21,567 nucleotides of DNA from Flavobacteriales bacterium UBA2426. GTDB lineage: Bacteria > Bacteroidota > Bacteroidia > Flavobacteriales_F > PHOS-HE28. Numbering within the stretch: position 1 is the stretch's first letter; each line of letters opens with the position of its first letter. The notes under the pieces are model-generated. The model searched no databases and was not told where the DNA came from. It saw only the letters and a program-made list of their open reading frames with translations. Where the stretch lies: contig DDRC01000116.1 of assembly GCA_002342985.1 (NCBI GenBank), forward strand, positions 622 to 22,188. The letters run 5' to 3'. This document shows positions 1 to 7,663 of this stretch, one piece after another. The translations under genes were made by a program, and so were the position numbers.

Positions 1-593
1 TGCTCTTCATGACCAACATCGGCACCACGCGCGGCTCGCTCGCCTACCTCACCAAGGTGCTGCTGCAGATCGCCGACGAGCTGGAGGCGCGCAACGCCGG
101 CTTCGAGCACGACGACAAGCGCGCCCACCTGGCCCGGATCCGGGCGCTCACCGAGGAGGCGCCTCCGCTGCCCGATTTCAGCAGCTTCCACCGCAGCTTC
201 CAGGGCCAGCCCGGCGTGCCGGGCGGCGACCTGCGCGCTGCCTATTTCCTTTCCTACAAGGAAGAGCGGTGCGAGCATGTGAAGCTCGAGGGATGCCTGG
301 AAGCAATGAAGGACGGCCGGGAACTGGTCTCGGCGAGCTTCGTGATCCCCTACCCGCCCGGCTTCCCGGTACTGGTGCCGGGCCAGGTGATCAACAAGGA
401 GATCATCGACTTCCTCATCGCCATCGATGTGAAGGAGATCCACGGCTACCGCCCGGAGTTGGGCCTGCGCGTGTTCACCGATGCGGCGCTGGGAAGGCAA
501 CGGACCACGACAGCCATGGGAGGGATGAAGCAAGTGACAAGTTCCAGGTCTCAAGTGTCAAGCTTCAAGACAACTGGACGCAAGAAGAAGTAA
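1..593 (+). CDS. Orn/Lys/Arg-type PLP decarboxylase, C-terminal part (5' end outside window)
   Basis: This is the C-terminal end of a fold-type I PLP-dependent basic amino acid decarboxylase; the catalytic lysine domain lies upstream of the window. The frame is open from the first base (codons begin at base 3), so the ATG at 9 is an internal Met, not a start. About 196 residues are visible. A segment reading NIGTTRGSLAYL matches the stretch that begins the C-terminal region in arginine/lysine/ornithine decarboxylases, and IPYPPGFPVLVPGQVI followed by an EIHGY motif is the hallmark of their C-terminal domain. The family removes CO2 from Arg, Lys or Orn to give agmatine, cadaverine or putrescine; the substrate cannot be read from this part. 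The last ~30 residues are low-complexity and Ser/Thr/Lys-rich, and partly encoded by a repeat-like stretch (531-577), so they are probably a recent extension. The stop is 3 bases before the ATP-grasp gene, which implies co-transcription. Confidence 0.85.
   Translation, partial: LFMTNIGTTRGSLAYLTKVLLQIADELEARNAGFEHDDKRAHLARIRALTEEAPPLPDFSSFHRSFQGQPGVPGGDLRAAYFLSYKEERCEHVKLEGCLEAMKDGRELVSASFVIPYPPGFPVLVPGQVINKEIIDFLIAIDVKEIHGYRPELGLRVFTDAALGRQRTTTAMGGMKQVTSSRSQVSSFKTTGRKKK
531..577. repeat. caag/tcaag-rich degenerate repeat inside the decarboxylase 3' end
   Basis: The sequence is built of variants of CAAGTGACAAG, TCAAGTGTCAAG and CTTCAAG. It resembles low-complexity intergenic repeats that I recall from many environmental bacterial genomes; that resemblance is from memory, not a search. 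Here it is read through in frame and supplies part of the decarboxylase C-terminal tail. Confidence 0.5.
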
Positions 594-596
594 GCC

Positions 597-2267
597 ATGA
601 GCAAGAATACCAAGGCGGGAACCAAGAAGACCGCGGCCCGCACCAAGACCACGAAAAAGTCCACCGCCACGCGCACGGCACGCAAGGCTGCGAAGACCGG
701 AACGAGCCGACCGGCGAAGAAGACCGCTCCGAAGAAGAAGGCGTCGGTCACCCTTCGACAAGCTCAGGGTTCCAAAAGGCCGAAGCCAGCGAACCTCTTG
801 AAGGGCATCAGCGACATCCGCCGCTTCTTCCACCGCAACGAAGTGCCGCTCTACTTCATCAGCGCCACCAACTTCAACCTGCTGGGTGCGGACGAGTGGA
901 TCAAGGGCTTCAAGTTCATCACCTACATCGACTGCTTCGACGGGCTGCACCCCAACCTGATGAGCCCGCGCACCGAGGAGCCGCACGAGGAGTTCCAGAG
1001 CATCGAGGACATCAACAACTACCTGCTCACCCACAGCGAGGTGCGCGATTACATCGAGAGCCGCAGGATGAGCAGCAAGACGGCCGGGAAGGCGCTATTC
1101 CTGATGTTCGATGAGCGGACTGAGGCGCTGGCGAAGAAAGCCGGGCTGCAGGTGATCTTCCCGCCGGCCAAGCTGCGCAGCTGGCTGGACAACAAGGTGA
1201 ACACCAACCGCGTCGCCGAGAAGGCGGGCGTGCCCTGCGTGCCCTACGCGCTGAGCCCGGTGAAGAACTACGCGCACCTGTTGCAGGTGGCGGCGAAGGG
1301 GAGGCTCGGCAATGACCTGGTGGTGCAGACCCCCTACGGCGACAGTGGCCACACCACCTTCTTCATCAAGAACGAGGCGGAATACGGCAAGTACGCCAAG
1401 GAGATCGAGGCCGAGAAGGAGTGCAAGATCATGAAGCGCATCAACTGCCGGGGCGCGGCCATGGAAGCGTGCGTGACCCGGCACGGGACCATCGTGGCGC
1501 CGCTGATGACGGAGCTTGTGGGCTTCAAGGAGCTCACGCCGTACAAGGGCGGCTGGTGCGGCAACGAGATCTTCGCCGACACCTTCACGCCGGAGATCCG
1601 CGCCAAGGCCCGGCGTTACGCGAAGAAGTTCGGCGACCAGCTGCTGAAGGAGGGCTACAAGGGCTACTTCGAGCTCGACTTCCTCATCGACACCGACAAC
1701 GACGAGATCTACCTCGGCGAGCTGAACCCGCGCGTGACCGGCGCGAGCTCGATCACCAACCACGCCGCCTTCGCCCTGGCCGACGCGCCGCTCCACCTTT
1801 TCCACACGCTGGAATGGATGGACGTGCCCTACGAACTGAGCGTGAACGCGCTGAACCGCCGCTGGTCCGACCCCGCCAACATCGACAGCTGGGGCCAGAT
1901 GGTGATCAAGTATACCGCCGACGATGTGCAGCGCGTGACCGATGCGCCCCGCAGCGGCATCTGGCGTATGCGCGACGATGGCAGTATCTACTTCTGGCGC
2001 ATGGACACGCACCGCCGTTACGTGGAGAAGGACAACGAAGCCTTCTTCCTCCGCATCACGCGTCCCGGCGATTGGTTCTACGAAGGCGCCGACATGGGCA
2101 TCCTGGTGATGCGCGGCCGCATGATGACCGACGATTTCCAGCTCACCGAGCGCGCCAAGAAGTGGCTGGCGGCGATGCGCGGGCAGTTCAAGAGCATGGC
2201 GCCGGGAGCTACGGCCGCCAATGGTCACGAGCACCTTCTGGAGATCGGGGGGTTCAAGATGATGTAA
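597..2267 (+). CDS. ATP-grasp ligase-like protein with histone-like basic N-terminal tail
   Basis: A 556-residue protein in two parts. Residues 1-64 are almost entirely Lys, Arg, Ala and Thr (KKTAARTKTTKKSTATRTARK and similar), like histone H1-type or bacterial histone-like tails. From about residue 66 on it is an ATP-grasp fold: a pre-ATP-grasp domain (about 80-190), a nucleotide-binding core (about 195-390) with a flexible-loop stretch TPYGDSGHTTFF (245-256), and the Mg/ATP site GELNPRVTGASS (374-385) containing E375, N377 and R379. Such proteins are often labelled biotin carboxylase, but no biotin carrier or carboxyltransferase accompanies this one, and the true biotin carboxylase is at 3381-4727. 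ATP-grasp enzymes activate a carboxylate as an acyl phosphate and join it to an amine or thiol; the substrate here is unknown. It starts 3 bases after the decarboxylase stop, so a linked role (for example ligation to the decarboxylation product) is an inference. Residues 52-58 are encoded by a dispersed repeat. Confidence 0.85.
   Translation: MSKNTKAGTKKTAARTKTTKKSTATRTARKAAKTGTSRPAKKTAPKKKASVTLRQAQGSKRPKPANLLKGISDIRRFFHRNEVPLYFISATNFNLLGADEWIKGFKFITYIDCFDGLHPNLMSPRTEEPHEEFQSIEDINNYLLTHSEVRDYIESRRMSSKTAGKALFLMFDERTEALAKKAGLQVIFPPAKLRSWLDNKVNTNRVAEKAGVPCVPYALSPVKNYAHLLQVAAKGRLGNDLVVQTPYGDSGHTTFFIKNEAEYGKYAKEIEAEKECKIMKRINCRGAAMEACVTRHGTIVAPLMTELVGFKELTPYKGGWCGNEIFADTFTPEIRAKARRYAKKFGDQLLKEGYKGYFELDFLIDTDNDEIYLGELNPRVTGASSITNHAAFALADAPLHLFHTLEWMDVPYELSVNALNRRWSDPANIDSWGQMVIKYTADDVQRVTDAPRSGIWRMRDDGSIYFWRMDTHRRYVEKDNEAFFLRITRPGDWFYEGADMGILVMRGRMMTDDFQLTERAKKWLAAMRGQFKSMAPGATAANGHEHLLEIGGFKMM
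751..769. repeat. Dispersed CCCTTCGACAAGCTCAGGG element within coding sequence
   Basis: This 19-base imperfect palindrome is a form I recognise as a widespread, mostly intergenic REP-like repeat in diverse bacteria. Here it lies inside the basic tail of the ATP-grasp protein and is translated as TLRQAQG (residues 52-58) without breaking the frame. Confidence 0.65.
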
Positions 2268-2288
2268 TGAGAGTGCTTGGTGAATAGT

Positions 2289-2345
2289 GAATGGTCATTG
2301 GTGCCGGCGCTGAGTCCGCCAGTCGCCATTCACCAGTGACCATTC
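2289..2345. repeat. Inverted repeat, 15-base arms (14/15 match)
   Basis: GAATGGTCATTGGTG (2289-2303) pairs with CACCAGTGACCATTC (2331-2345) around a 27-base spacer. It fills most of the gap between the ATP-grasp and C45 genes. The unit ATGGTCA recurs at 5443-5463, so this is probably a dispersed repeat. As RNA it could form a hairpin between the two cistrons, but no U-run follows it, so it is not an obvious terminator. Confidence 0.6.
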
Positions 2346-2363
2346 GCCCGAACGAAGTGAGTG

Positions 2364-3356
2364 ATGTACGTCCACCTGAAACTCGTCCGTGAACCCTGGC
2401 CCAGCGACCGCTGGCAGAAGTTCTTCGACCACGCCTGGCCCCTGTTCAGGATCTGGTACGAGAGCGAAGGCTTGGAGAAGCGTCCTGACCAGTCGACCTG
2501 CCGGAGCATGCTGGAGTTGCGCATGCCGGAGCTGATCCCGGTGTACAACAGCCTCTGCCGCCTGGCGAACAACGACGATGTTGCCGCGCGCTTCCTGAGC
2601 ATGTGGAACCCGCCGCCTTACATGGCCGGCTGCTCCCAGGTGGCGTGGACCAAGGGAGCGCCCACGCTCATCCGCAACTACGACTTCGACCCGCGGTACT
2701 TCGATGGTCGCCTGCGCTACACCGAGTACTGCAAGCCCGTGATCGGCATACAAGACAGCGCGTGGGGCCTGCTCGACGGCATGAACATCGACGGCCTGGC
2801 CGTGTCGCTCGCCTTCGGTGGCCGGAAGGTGTGGGGATCCGGCTTCGGCATTCCGCTGGTGATCCGGTACGTGCTCGAGACCTGCAGCACCACCGATGAG
2901 GCGTGCGCGGTGCTTTCACGCATCCCGGTGCACATGGGCTACAACGTCACCGTGGTGGACAAGAGCGGCAAGTACGCCACCGTGTACATGAACCACGACC
3001 GTCCGGCCCAGGTGATCTACCAGGCCGTGGCTTGCAACCACCAGCACCAGGTGGAGTGGGATGAGTACGCTGCCTTCACGCACACCATAGAGCGCAAGCA
3101 CCACCTGGAGCACAGCATCGCACAGCCGAAGCTCACCCGCGCGGCGCTCATCAAGCAGTTCCTCAAGCCCCCCCTCTACAGCCAGCAATACCTGCGCGGC
3201 TTCGGCACGCTGTACACTGCGGCCTACGACGTGGCCAAGGGCCGGGTGCAGATCATCTGGCCGGACAAGCAGGTGGAAGCGAGCTTCTCCCGTTTCGAGG
3301 AACAGGAGGTGCAGGTAGTGCTGTTGCGGCCTGTGGGGAGGTACCTGGCCAAATGA
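2364..3356 (+). CDS. C45-type Ntn hydrolase / acyl-CoA:6-APA acyltransferase-like protein
   Basis: About 330 residues resembling the C45 (acyl-CoA:6-aminopenicillanate acyltransferase) family of N-terminal-nucleophile hydrolases. These enzymes self-cleave before a Cys, whose new amino terminus attacks amide or acyl-thioester bonds. The likely nucleophile is C90 in the sequence AGCSQVAW, a Gly-Cys processing site. It is followed 12 residues later by LIRNYDFDP, the family's characteristic Arg-Asn-(Tyr)-Asp segment, and later by a WGLLDGMNIDGLAVSLAFGG stretch typical of the fold. No signal peptide is visible, so it is probably cytoplasmic. A GTG at 2361 lies immediately upstream of the chosen ATG; neither has a clear ribosome binding site. 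It sits 96 bases after the ATP-grasp gene on the same strand, suggesting an acyl-amide-processing step in the same pathway. The substrate is unknown, and penicillin itself is unlikely. It converges on accC, 24 bases away, with no visible terminator. Confidence 0.8.
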   Translation: MYVHLKLVREPWPSDRWQKFFDHAWPLFRIWYESEGLEKRPDQSTCRSMLELRMPELIPVYNSLCRLANNDDVAARFLSMWNPPPYMAGCSQVAWTKGAPTLIRNYDFDPRYFDGRLRYTEYCKPVIGIQDSAWGLLDGMNIDGLAVSLAFGGRKVWGSGFGIPLVIRYVLETCSTTDEACAVLSRIPVHMGYNVTVVDKSGKYATVYMNHDRPAQVIYQAVACNHQHQVEWDEYAAFTHTIERKHHLEHSIAQPKLTRAALIKQFLKPPLYSQQYLRGFGTLYTAAYDVAKGRVQIIWPDKQVEASFSRFEEQEVQVVLLRPVGRYLAK

Positions 3357-3380
3357 GGCGCAACGGCGGCCCCGGCGTGC

Positions 3381-4727
3381 CTAGCCCGGCTTCTTGATCT
3401 CGAAGTCCTCAAGGAACTTCGTGGTGAATACGCCTTCGCGGAACTTCTCGTTCTGCATCAGCTGCAGGTGGAAGGGGATGGTGGTGTGCACCCCCTCGAT
3501 CACGTACTCGCTCAGCGCGCGCTCCATCTTGGTCAGCGCCTCCTCGCGCGTCTGCGCGCTCACGATCAGCTTGCCGATCATACTGTCGTAGTTCGGCGGA
3601 ATGGTGTAGCCGGCGTACACGTGCGTGTCCACCCGCACGCCATGGCCTCCGGGGCTGTGGTAGCTGGTGATCTTGCCGGGCGTAGGGCGGAAGTTGTTGA
3701 AGGGGTCCTCCGCGTTGATGCGGCACTGGATGCTGTGGCGCGTAGGCTCGTAATTGAGGCCGCTGATGGGGATGCCCGCCGCGATCTTGATCTGTTCGCG
3801 GATCAGGTCGTAGTCGATCACCTCCTCGGTGATCGTGTGCTCCACCTGGATCCGGGTGTTCATCTCCATGAAGTAGAAGTTCCGGTCCTTGTCCACCAGG
3901 AACTCCACAGTACCCACGCCCTCGTAGCTCACGCTGGCAGCGGCCTTGATGGCGGCAGCACCCATCTTCTTGCGCAGCTCCTTGGTCATGAAGGGGCTGG
4001 GCGTCTCTTCCACGAGCTTCTGGTGGCGGCGCTGGATGCTGCAGTCGCGCTCGCTCATGTGGCAGAAGGTACCATACTGGTCGCCGGCGATCTGGATCTC
4101 GATGTGGCGCGGCTCCAGGATGTACTTCTCCATGTACATGCCGGGGTTGCCGAAGGCCGCCCCGGCCTCCTGGCTCGCCTTCTCGAAGGCCTCCTCGAAC
4201 TCCTCCTCCTTCCACACCAGGCGCATGCCCTTGCCACCGCCGCCTGCTGTGGCCTTCAGGATCACAGGGTAGCCGATGCGCTTGGCCTCCTTCTTGGCCA
4301 CGGACACATCGGAGATGAGGCCCTCGGTGCCGGGCACAACGGGAACGCCGGCCTTGATCATGGTGGCCTTCGCGGTGGCTTTGTCGCCCATGGCCTCGAT
4401 CTGCTCGGGCGTGGCGCCGATGAATTTGATGCCGTGCTGCTGGCAGAGCTTGCTGAACTTGGCGTTCTCGCTGAGGAAGCCATAGCCGGGGTGGATGGCA
4501 TCGGCGTTGGTGATCTCGGCGGCCGCGATGATGCGCGGCATGTTGAGGTAGCTCTCCTTGCTCACCGGCGGACCGATGCACACGGCTTCGTCTGCGAAGC
4601 GCACATGCAGGCTCTCCTTATCGGCGGTGCTGTACACGGCCACGGTCTTGATGCCCATCTCGCGGCAGGTGCGGATCACGCGCAGGGCGATCTCGCCGCG
4701 GTTGGCTATGAGGATCTTCTTGAACAT
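3381..4727 (-). CDS. accC: Acetyl-CoA carboxylase, biotin carboxylase subunit
   Basis: AccC carboxylates biotin on AccB using ATP and bicarbonate, the first half-reaction of malonyl-CoA synthesis for fatty acids. The 448-residue length is normal for the subunit. It opens with [19 protein letters not shown], the canonical biotin carboxylase N-terminus. It then shows the Gly-rich ATP-grasp loop [10 protein letters not shown] (about residue 165), the [10 protein letters not shown] metal/catalytic motif (about 289-298) and the closing biotin carboxylase C-domain. It lies downstream of accB on the same strand, separated by 148 bases that hold a long inverted repeat. No promoter-like octamer was seen in that gap, so it is probably transcribed with accB. 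The carboxyltransferase subunits are not in the window. Confidence 0.97.
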   Translation of the reverse strand: MFKKILIANRGEIALRVIRTCREMGIKTVAVYSTADKESLHVRFADEAVCIGPPVSKESYLNMPRIIAAAEITNADAIHPGYGFLSENAKFSKLCQQHGIKFIGATPEQIEAMGDKATAKATMIKAGVPVVPGTEGLISDVSVAKKEAKRIGYPVILKATAGGGGKGMRLVWKEEEFEEAFEKASQEAGAAFGNPGMYMEKYILEPRHIEIQIAGDQYGTFCHMSERDCSIQRRHQKLVEETPSPFMTKELRKKMGAAAIKAAASVSYEGVGTVEFLVDKDRNFYFMEMNTRIQVEHTITEEVIDYDLIREQIKIAAGIPISGLNYEPTRHSIQCRINAEDPFNNFRPTPGKITSYHSPGGHGVRVDTHVYAGYTIPPNYDSMIGKLIVSAQTREEALTKMERALSEYVIEGVHTTIPFHLQLMQNEKFREGVFTTKFLEDFEIKKPG

Positions 4728-4745
4728 GAGAGGCTCCTGATCTGG

Positions 4746-4870
4746 TTCACCACAGAGGCACGGAGGACACAGAGAAGAAGATGAGCTCTACCACCAGGCC
4801 GTTCGAGCCGAGGAAGTCGCTTGCGTGCCTGTCAAGCATTCCTCTGTGCTCTCTGTGCCTCTGTGGTGAA
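4746..4870. repeat. Long inverted repeat of a CACAGAGG-type element between accB and accC
   Basis: A left arm (4746-4774) and right arm (4842-4870) of 29 bases each are reverse complements at 26 of 29 positions, around a 67-base loop. The arms are of the ACCACAGAGGCAC...ACACAGAG type that I recognise as a common dispersed low-complexity repeat in environmental genomes. The structure fills nearly all of the accB-accC gap and would form a strong hairpin in the shared transcript. Confidence 0.8.
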
Positions 4871-4875
4871 TGGCA

Positions 4876-5373
4876 CTACGAGGGATCGACCAGGAACAAC
4901 GGCTGGTCGTACTCCACCGGCTTGGCGTCGTCCACCAGCACCTTCACGATCTTGCCGCTAACCTCGCTCTCGATCTCGTTGAAGAGCTTCATGGCCTCGA
5001 TGATGCAGATCGTCTTGCCGGGCTTCACCTCATCGCCCACGTTCACGAACACCGGCTTGCCGGGGCCCGCCGCACGGTAGAAGGTGCCGATCATCGGTGC
5101 CTTGATGGTGATGTACTTGCTGTCGGCCGCGGGAGCGGGAGCGGCGGGTGCGGGAGCCGGGGCGGCCGCAGGGGCCGGGGCCGCAGGCAAGGCCACGGGC
5201 TGTGCCGCGGGCAGGGGTTGCGCGATCACCTGCACCGGGGCTTCCTTCTTGCCGGCCGGGGTCTTGATGGTGATCTTGAAGTCCTTCTGCTCGATCTCCA
5301 CTTCACTCACGCCGCTCTTGGCGACGAACTTGATCAGTTCCTGGATCTGGGTAAGGTTCATCGGTTCTGGCAT
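4876..5373 (-). CDS. accB: Acetyl-CoA carboxylase, biotin carboxyl carrier protein (BCCP)
   Basis: BCCP carries biotin between AccC and the carboxyltransferase. The predicted 165 residues show an N-terminal helical region (MNLTQIQELIKFVAKSGV), a flexible Pro/Ala linker (about residues 55-85) and a biotinyl domain. The domain holds APMIGTFYRA and the biotinylation motif EAMK, with the modified lysine at about K129; the motif continues as LFNEIE rather than the more usual LMNEIE. The frame runs open to 5478, but similarity begins at MPEPMNL, so the ATG at 5373 was chosen; the ATG at 5361 is also possible. A TACCTTGG octamer 22 bases upstream could be its own promoter, in addition to read-through from fabH 101 bases away. 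Confidence 0.95.
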   Translation of the reverse strand: MPEPMNLTQIQELIKFVAKSGVSEVEIEQKDFKITIKTPAGKKEAPVQVIAQPLPAAQPVALPAAPAPAAAPAPAPAAPAPAADSKYITIKAPMIGTFYRAAGPGKPVFVNVGDEVKPGKTICIIEAMKLFNEIESEVSGKIVKVLVDDAKPVEYDQPLFLVDPS

Positions 5374-5394
5374 TGCGGCCGGTTCAAGGGACGG

Positions 5395-5402
5395 CCAAGG
5401 TA
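5395..5402 (-). promoter_or_regulatory. Candidate -7 element (TACCTTGG) for accB-accC
   Basis: This octamer differs at one position from the Bacteroidota -7 consensus TAnnTTTG and lies 21 bases before the accB ATG. No clear TTG-type -33 element accompanies it, so this is tentative. Confidence 0.35.
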
Positions 5403-5428
5403 GTTGCGGGAGGGAGAGGTGCTTGCGG

Positions 5429-5482
5429 GGGTGTGAGGATCGATGGTCAGAGCCAATGGTCAGCGGCCGGCGCGTCACACCC
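5429..5482. repeat. Inverted repeat GGGTGTGA/TCACACCC enclosing two ATGGTCAG copies
   Basis: GGGTGTGA (5429-5436) and TCACACCC (5475-5482) are perfect 8-base inverted arms; the right arm overlaps the fabH stop codon. The loop holds two direct ATGGTCAG copies (5443-5450, 5456-5463), related to the repeat at 2289-2345. It would form a hairpin at the end of the fabH message. Confidence 0.5.
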
Positions 5483-6485
5483 TTTGCCGGTATGAGCCGT
5501 CATAGGCCCATTTCACCCACACCGCCCCCCAGGTGAATCCGCCGCCGAAGGCGCTGAGGATGACATTGTCGCCCTTCTTCAACCGTGGCTCCCATTCCCA
5601 CAGGCAGAGCGGGATGGTGCCGCTGGTGGTGTTGCCGTACTTCTCGATGTTCACCATCACCTTGCTGTCGTCCAGCCCCATGCGGTGGGCGGTGGCATCG
5701 ATGATCCGCTTGTTGGCCTGGTGCGGCACCAGCCAGGCCACATCATCGGCGGTGAGGCCGTTCTTCTCCATGATCTCGGCGCTCACGTCGGCCATGTTCG
5801 TCACGGCGAACTTGAAGACGGCCTTCCCCTCCTGGTACACGTAGTGCTCCTTCCGCTCCACGGTGCGTTCGGTGGTGGGGCGCCAGCTGCCGCCGGCCTT
5901 CTGGTGCAGGTACTGGCAGCCGCTGCCATCGCTGCGCAGGATGCTGTCGCGGATGCCGAGGCCTTCCTCGTTCGGCTCCAGCAGCACGGCGCCGCAGCCA
6001 TCGCCGAAGATGATGCAGGTGGCGCGGTCCTCGTAGTCGATGATGCTGCTCATCTTGTCGCCGCCCACCACCACTACCTTCTTGTGCTTGCCGGACTCCA
6101 CGAATTGGGCTCCGGTGGTGAGCGCGTAGAGGAATCCGCTGCACGCGGCGCCAAGGTCGAAGCCCCAGGCGTTCCTTGCGCCGATGGCATCGCAGATGAT
6201 GTTCGCCGTAGCCGGGAATACACGGTCGGGCGTCACGCTCGCGACGATCATCAGGTCGATCTCCTCAGGACCGATGCCGCGCTTCTCCAGCAGGCCGTTC
6301 ACCGCCGCGATGGCCATTGTGCTCAAACCCTGGTCCTTTCCGGTGAGGATGCGCCGCTCCTTGATGCCCGTGCGCTCGGTGATCCACGCATCGTTGGTGT
6401 CTACCATGGTCTCCAGCACCTGGTTGGTGAGGCGGAACTCGGGCAGGTAGCCGTTTACGGCGGTGATGGCGGCGGTGACCTTCAT
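5475..6485 (-). CDS. fabH: Beta-ketoacyl-ACP synthase III
   Basis: FabH condenses an acyl-CoA primer with malonyl-ACP to begin fatty-acid synthesis. The 336-residue protein has the thiolase-fold triad: Cys in DLGAACSGF (about C115), His in VPHQANKR (about H255) and Asn in KYGNTTSGT (about N285). It also carries the C-terminal FGGGFTWGA motif. The ATG at 6485 was chosen; a GTG at 6491 would add two residues and overlap the plsX stop as GTGA, so translational coupling with plsX is likely in either case. It lies between plsX and accB in the conserved lipid cluster, which matches its role downstream of malonyl-CoA production. Confidence 0.97.
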   Translation of the reverse strand: MKVTAAITAVNGYLPEFRLTNQVLETMVDTNDAWITERTGIKERRILTGKDQGLSTMAIAAVNGLLEKRGIGPEEIDLMIVASVTPDRVFPATANIICDAIGARNAWGFDLGAACSGFLYALTTGAQFVESGKHKKVVVVGGDKMSSIIDYEDRATCIIFGDGCGAVLLEPNEEGLGIRDSILRSDGSGCQYLHQKAGGSWRPTTERTVERKEHYVYQEGKAVFKFAVTNMADVSAEIMEKNGLTADDVAWLVPHQANKRIIDATAHRMGLDDSKVMVNIEKYGNTTSGTIPLCLWEWEPRLKKGDNVILSAFGGGFTWGAVWVKWAYDGSYRQRV

Positions 6486-6487
6486 GC

Positions 6488-7426
6488 TCACGTGAGTGCT
6501 TCGCGGATGCGGTCGTTCAGGCGGCTCTCCACCACTTCGCGGGTGAAGAGGATCATGTTCTTGATGGTGAGGTCGTTGCTGATGCCGTGGCCGATGATCA
6601 CGTTCCCGTTCACCCCCAGCACCGGCAGGCCGCCGTAGTTCTCGTAGTTGAACCGATCGAAGAAGGGCTCATGCACCCCGCGTTGCTCCAGCAGGTCATG
6701 GAAGGCCTCCACGGCCTTGAGCACCACGTTGCCGGTGAAGCCGTCGGTCACGTACACATCGGCCTTGTCGTTGAAGAGGTCGCGTCCCTCGACGTTGCCG
6801 ATGAAGCGGAACTGCTTCTGGTCGCGCATCAGCTCAAAGGTGGCCTGGCGCAGGAGGTCGCCCTTCTTCTCCTCTTCGCCGATGTTGAGCAGGCCGACCT
6901 TCGGGTCCGCGATGTGGTAGACATGCTTCGCGAGCATGGCCCCCAATAGCCCGAACTGCGCCAGCACGTCCGATTTGCAATCCGCGTTCGCGCCCACATC
7001 AACCAGGATGCCGTAGCTCCCGTTCTCCTTGGGCACCACGCTGGGTATGCAGGGGCGGATGACGCCCGGGATCGGCTTCACGCTGAATACGCTGCCCACC
7101 AGCATGGCGCCGGTGTTCCCGGTGCTGGCGAAGGCATCCAGCTTGCCCTCCTTCAGCAGGTGGAAGCCGAGGGAGATGCTGCTGCGGGGCTTGGCCTGCA
7201 GCGCCTTGGTGGGATGGTCCTGGAAGGTGATGTCATCCTGGCTGGCCACAATGTCGAAGCCGCCTGGATCCGCACCTTCTGCGCGCAGGCCCTGAATGAT
7301 GGCTTCCGCGTTGCCGATGAGCGCCAATCGGACGTCGCCCGGCAGCTCCTTCGCCGCCATGGCTGCGCCGCGGATGGGCACGACCGGTCCGTGGTCGCTG
7401 CCCATGATGTCCACTCCGATCCTCAT
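6488..7426 (-). CDS. plsX: Phosphate acyltransferase PlsX
   Basis: PlsX converts acyl-ACP to acyl phosphate, the donor for the first acylation of glycerol 3-phosphate in phospholipid synthesis; it is a peripheral membrane enzyme. The 312 residues begin with [14 protein letters not shown] (family form: D-x-MGGD) and contain ASTGNTGA, a LVDVGAN(A)DC segment, [13 protein letters not shown] and a late [11 protein letters not shown]...IGHG block, all typical. The length is slightly short but within the family range. It starts 26 bases after rpmF and runs into fabH. Confidence 0.96.
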   Translation of the reverse strand: MRIGVDIMGSDHGPVVPIRGAAMAAKELPGDVRLALIGNAEAIIQGLRAEGADPGGFDIVASQDDITFQDHPTKALQAKPRSSISLGFHLLKEGKLDAFASTGNTGAMLVGSVFSVKPIPGVIRPCIPSVVPKENGSYGILVDVGANADCKSDVLAQFGLLGAMLAKHVYHIADPKVGLLNIGEEEKKGDLLRQATFELMRDQKQFRFIGNVEGRDLFNDKADVYVTDGFTGNVVLKAVEAFHDLLEQRGVHEPFFDRFNYENYGGLPVLGVNGNVIIGHGISNDLTIKNMILFTREVVESRLNDRIREALT

Positions 7427-7452
7427 CGAGGCTGGGGCGGTGGGCTATGGCC

Positions 7453-7644
7453 TTACTCCGTGGCCGACTTGTCCACCACCACGCGACCCTTGTAGAAGAG
7501 CTTGTCGCCCTCCATGTGGGCCCGGTGGCGCAGGTGGGTGGCGCCGGTCGTGCTGTCCACGCTCAGCGTGGGGGCAGCGGCCTTCTTGGTGCTGCGGCGG
7601 CTGGCGGTGCGGGTCTTGCTGAAGCGTCGTTTCGGATTTGGCAT
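7453..7644 (-). CDS. rpmF: 50S ribosomal protein L32
   Basis: L32 is a small basic protein of the large ribosomal subunit. The 63 residues start MPNPKRRFSKTRTASRR and contain the conserved TGATHLRHRAH segment followed by a YKGR-type end. There is no cysteine, so this is the zinc-independent form. Its place between the DUF177 gene (19 bases upstream) and plsX is conserved across many bacteria and links ribosome and lipid synthesis. Confidence 0.95.
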   Translation of the reverse strand: MPNPKRRFSKTRTASRRSTKKAAAPTLSVDSTTGATHLRHRAHMEGDKLFYKGRVVVDKSATE

Positions 7645-7663
7645 GGCTGCGGGGGATTGCGGC

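Noticed and set aside
1095..2234. 379-codon open frame on the minus strand
   Set aside because: Antisense to the ATP-grasp gene; its translation is Val/His/Arg-rich with no family motif, typical of a GC-rich shadow frame.
597..2267. Calling the ATP-grasp gene a biotin carboxylase
   Set aside because: The canonical biotin carboxylase is accC at 3381-4727; this protein shares only the ATP-grasp fold and has no carrier or carboxyltransferase neighbour.
2283..2364. Insertion sequence or attachment site suggested by the inverted repeat
   Set aside because: No transposase, target duplication or integrase is present; the unit recurs in another gap, as a dispersed short repeat would.
3357..3380. 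Terminator between the convergent C45 and accC genes
   Set aside because: The 24-base gap has GC-rich direct CCCGGC copies but no inverted stem with a U-run.
3468..4784. 438-codon open frame on the plus strand
   Set aside because: Exact antisense of accC, with low-complexity Leu/Ala/His composition; the accC motifs on the other strand are decisive.
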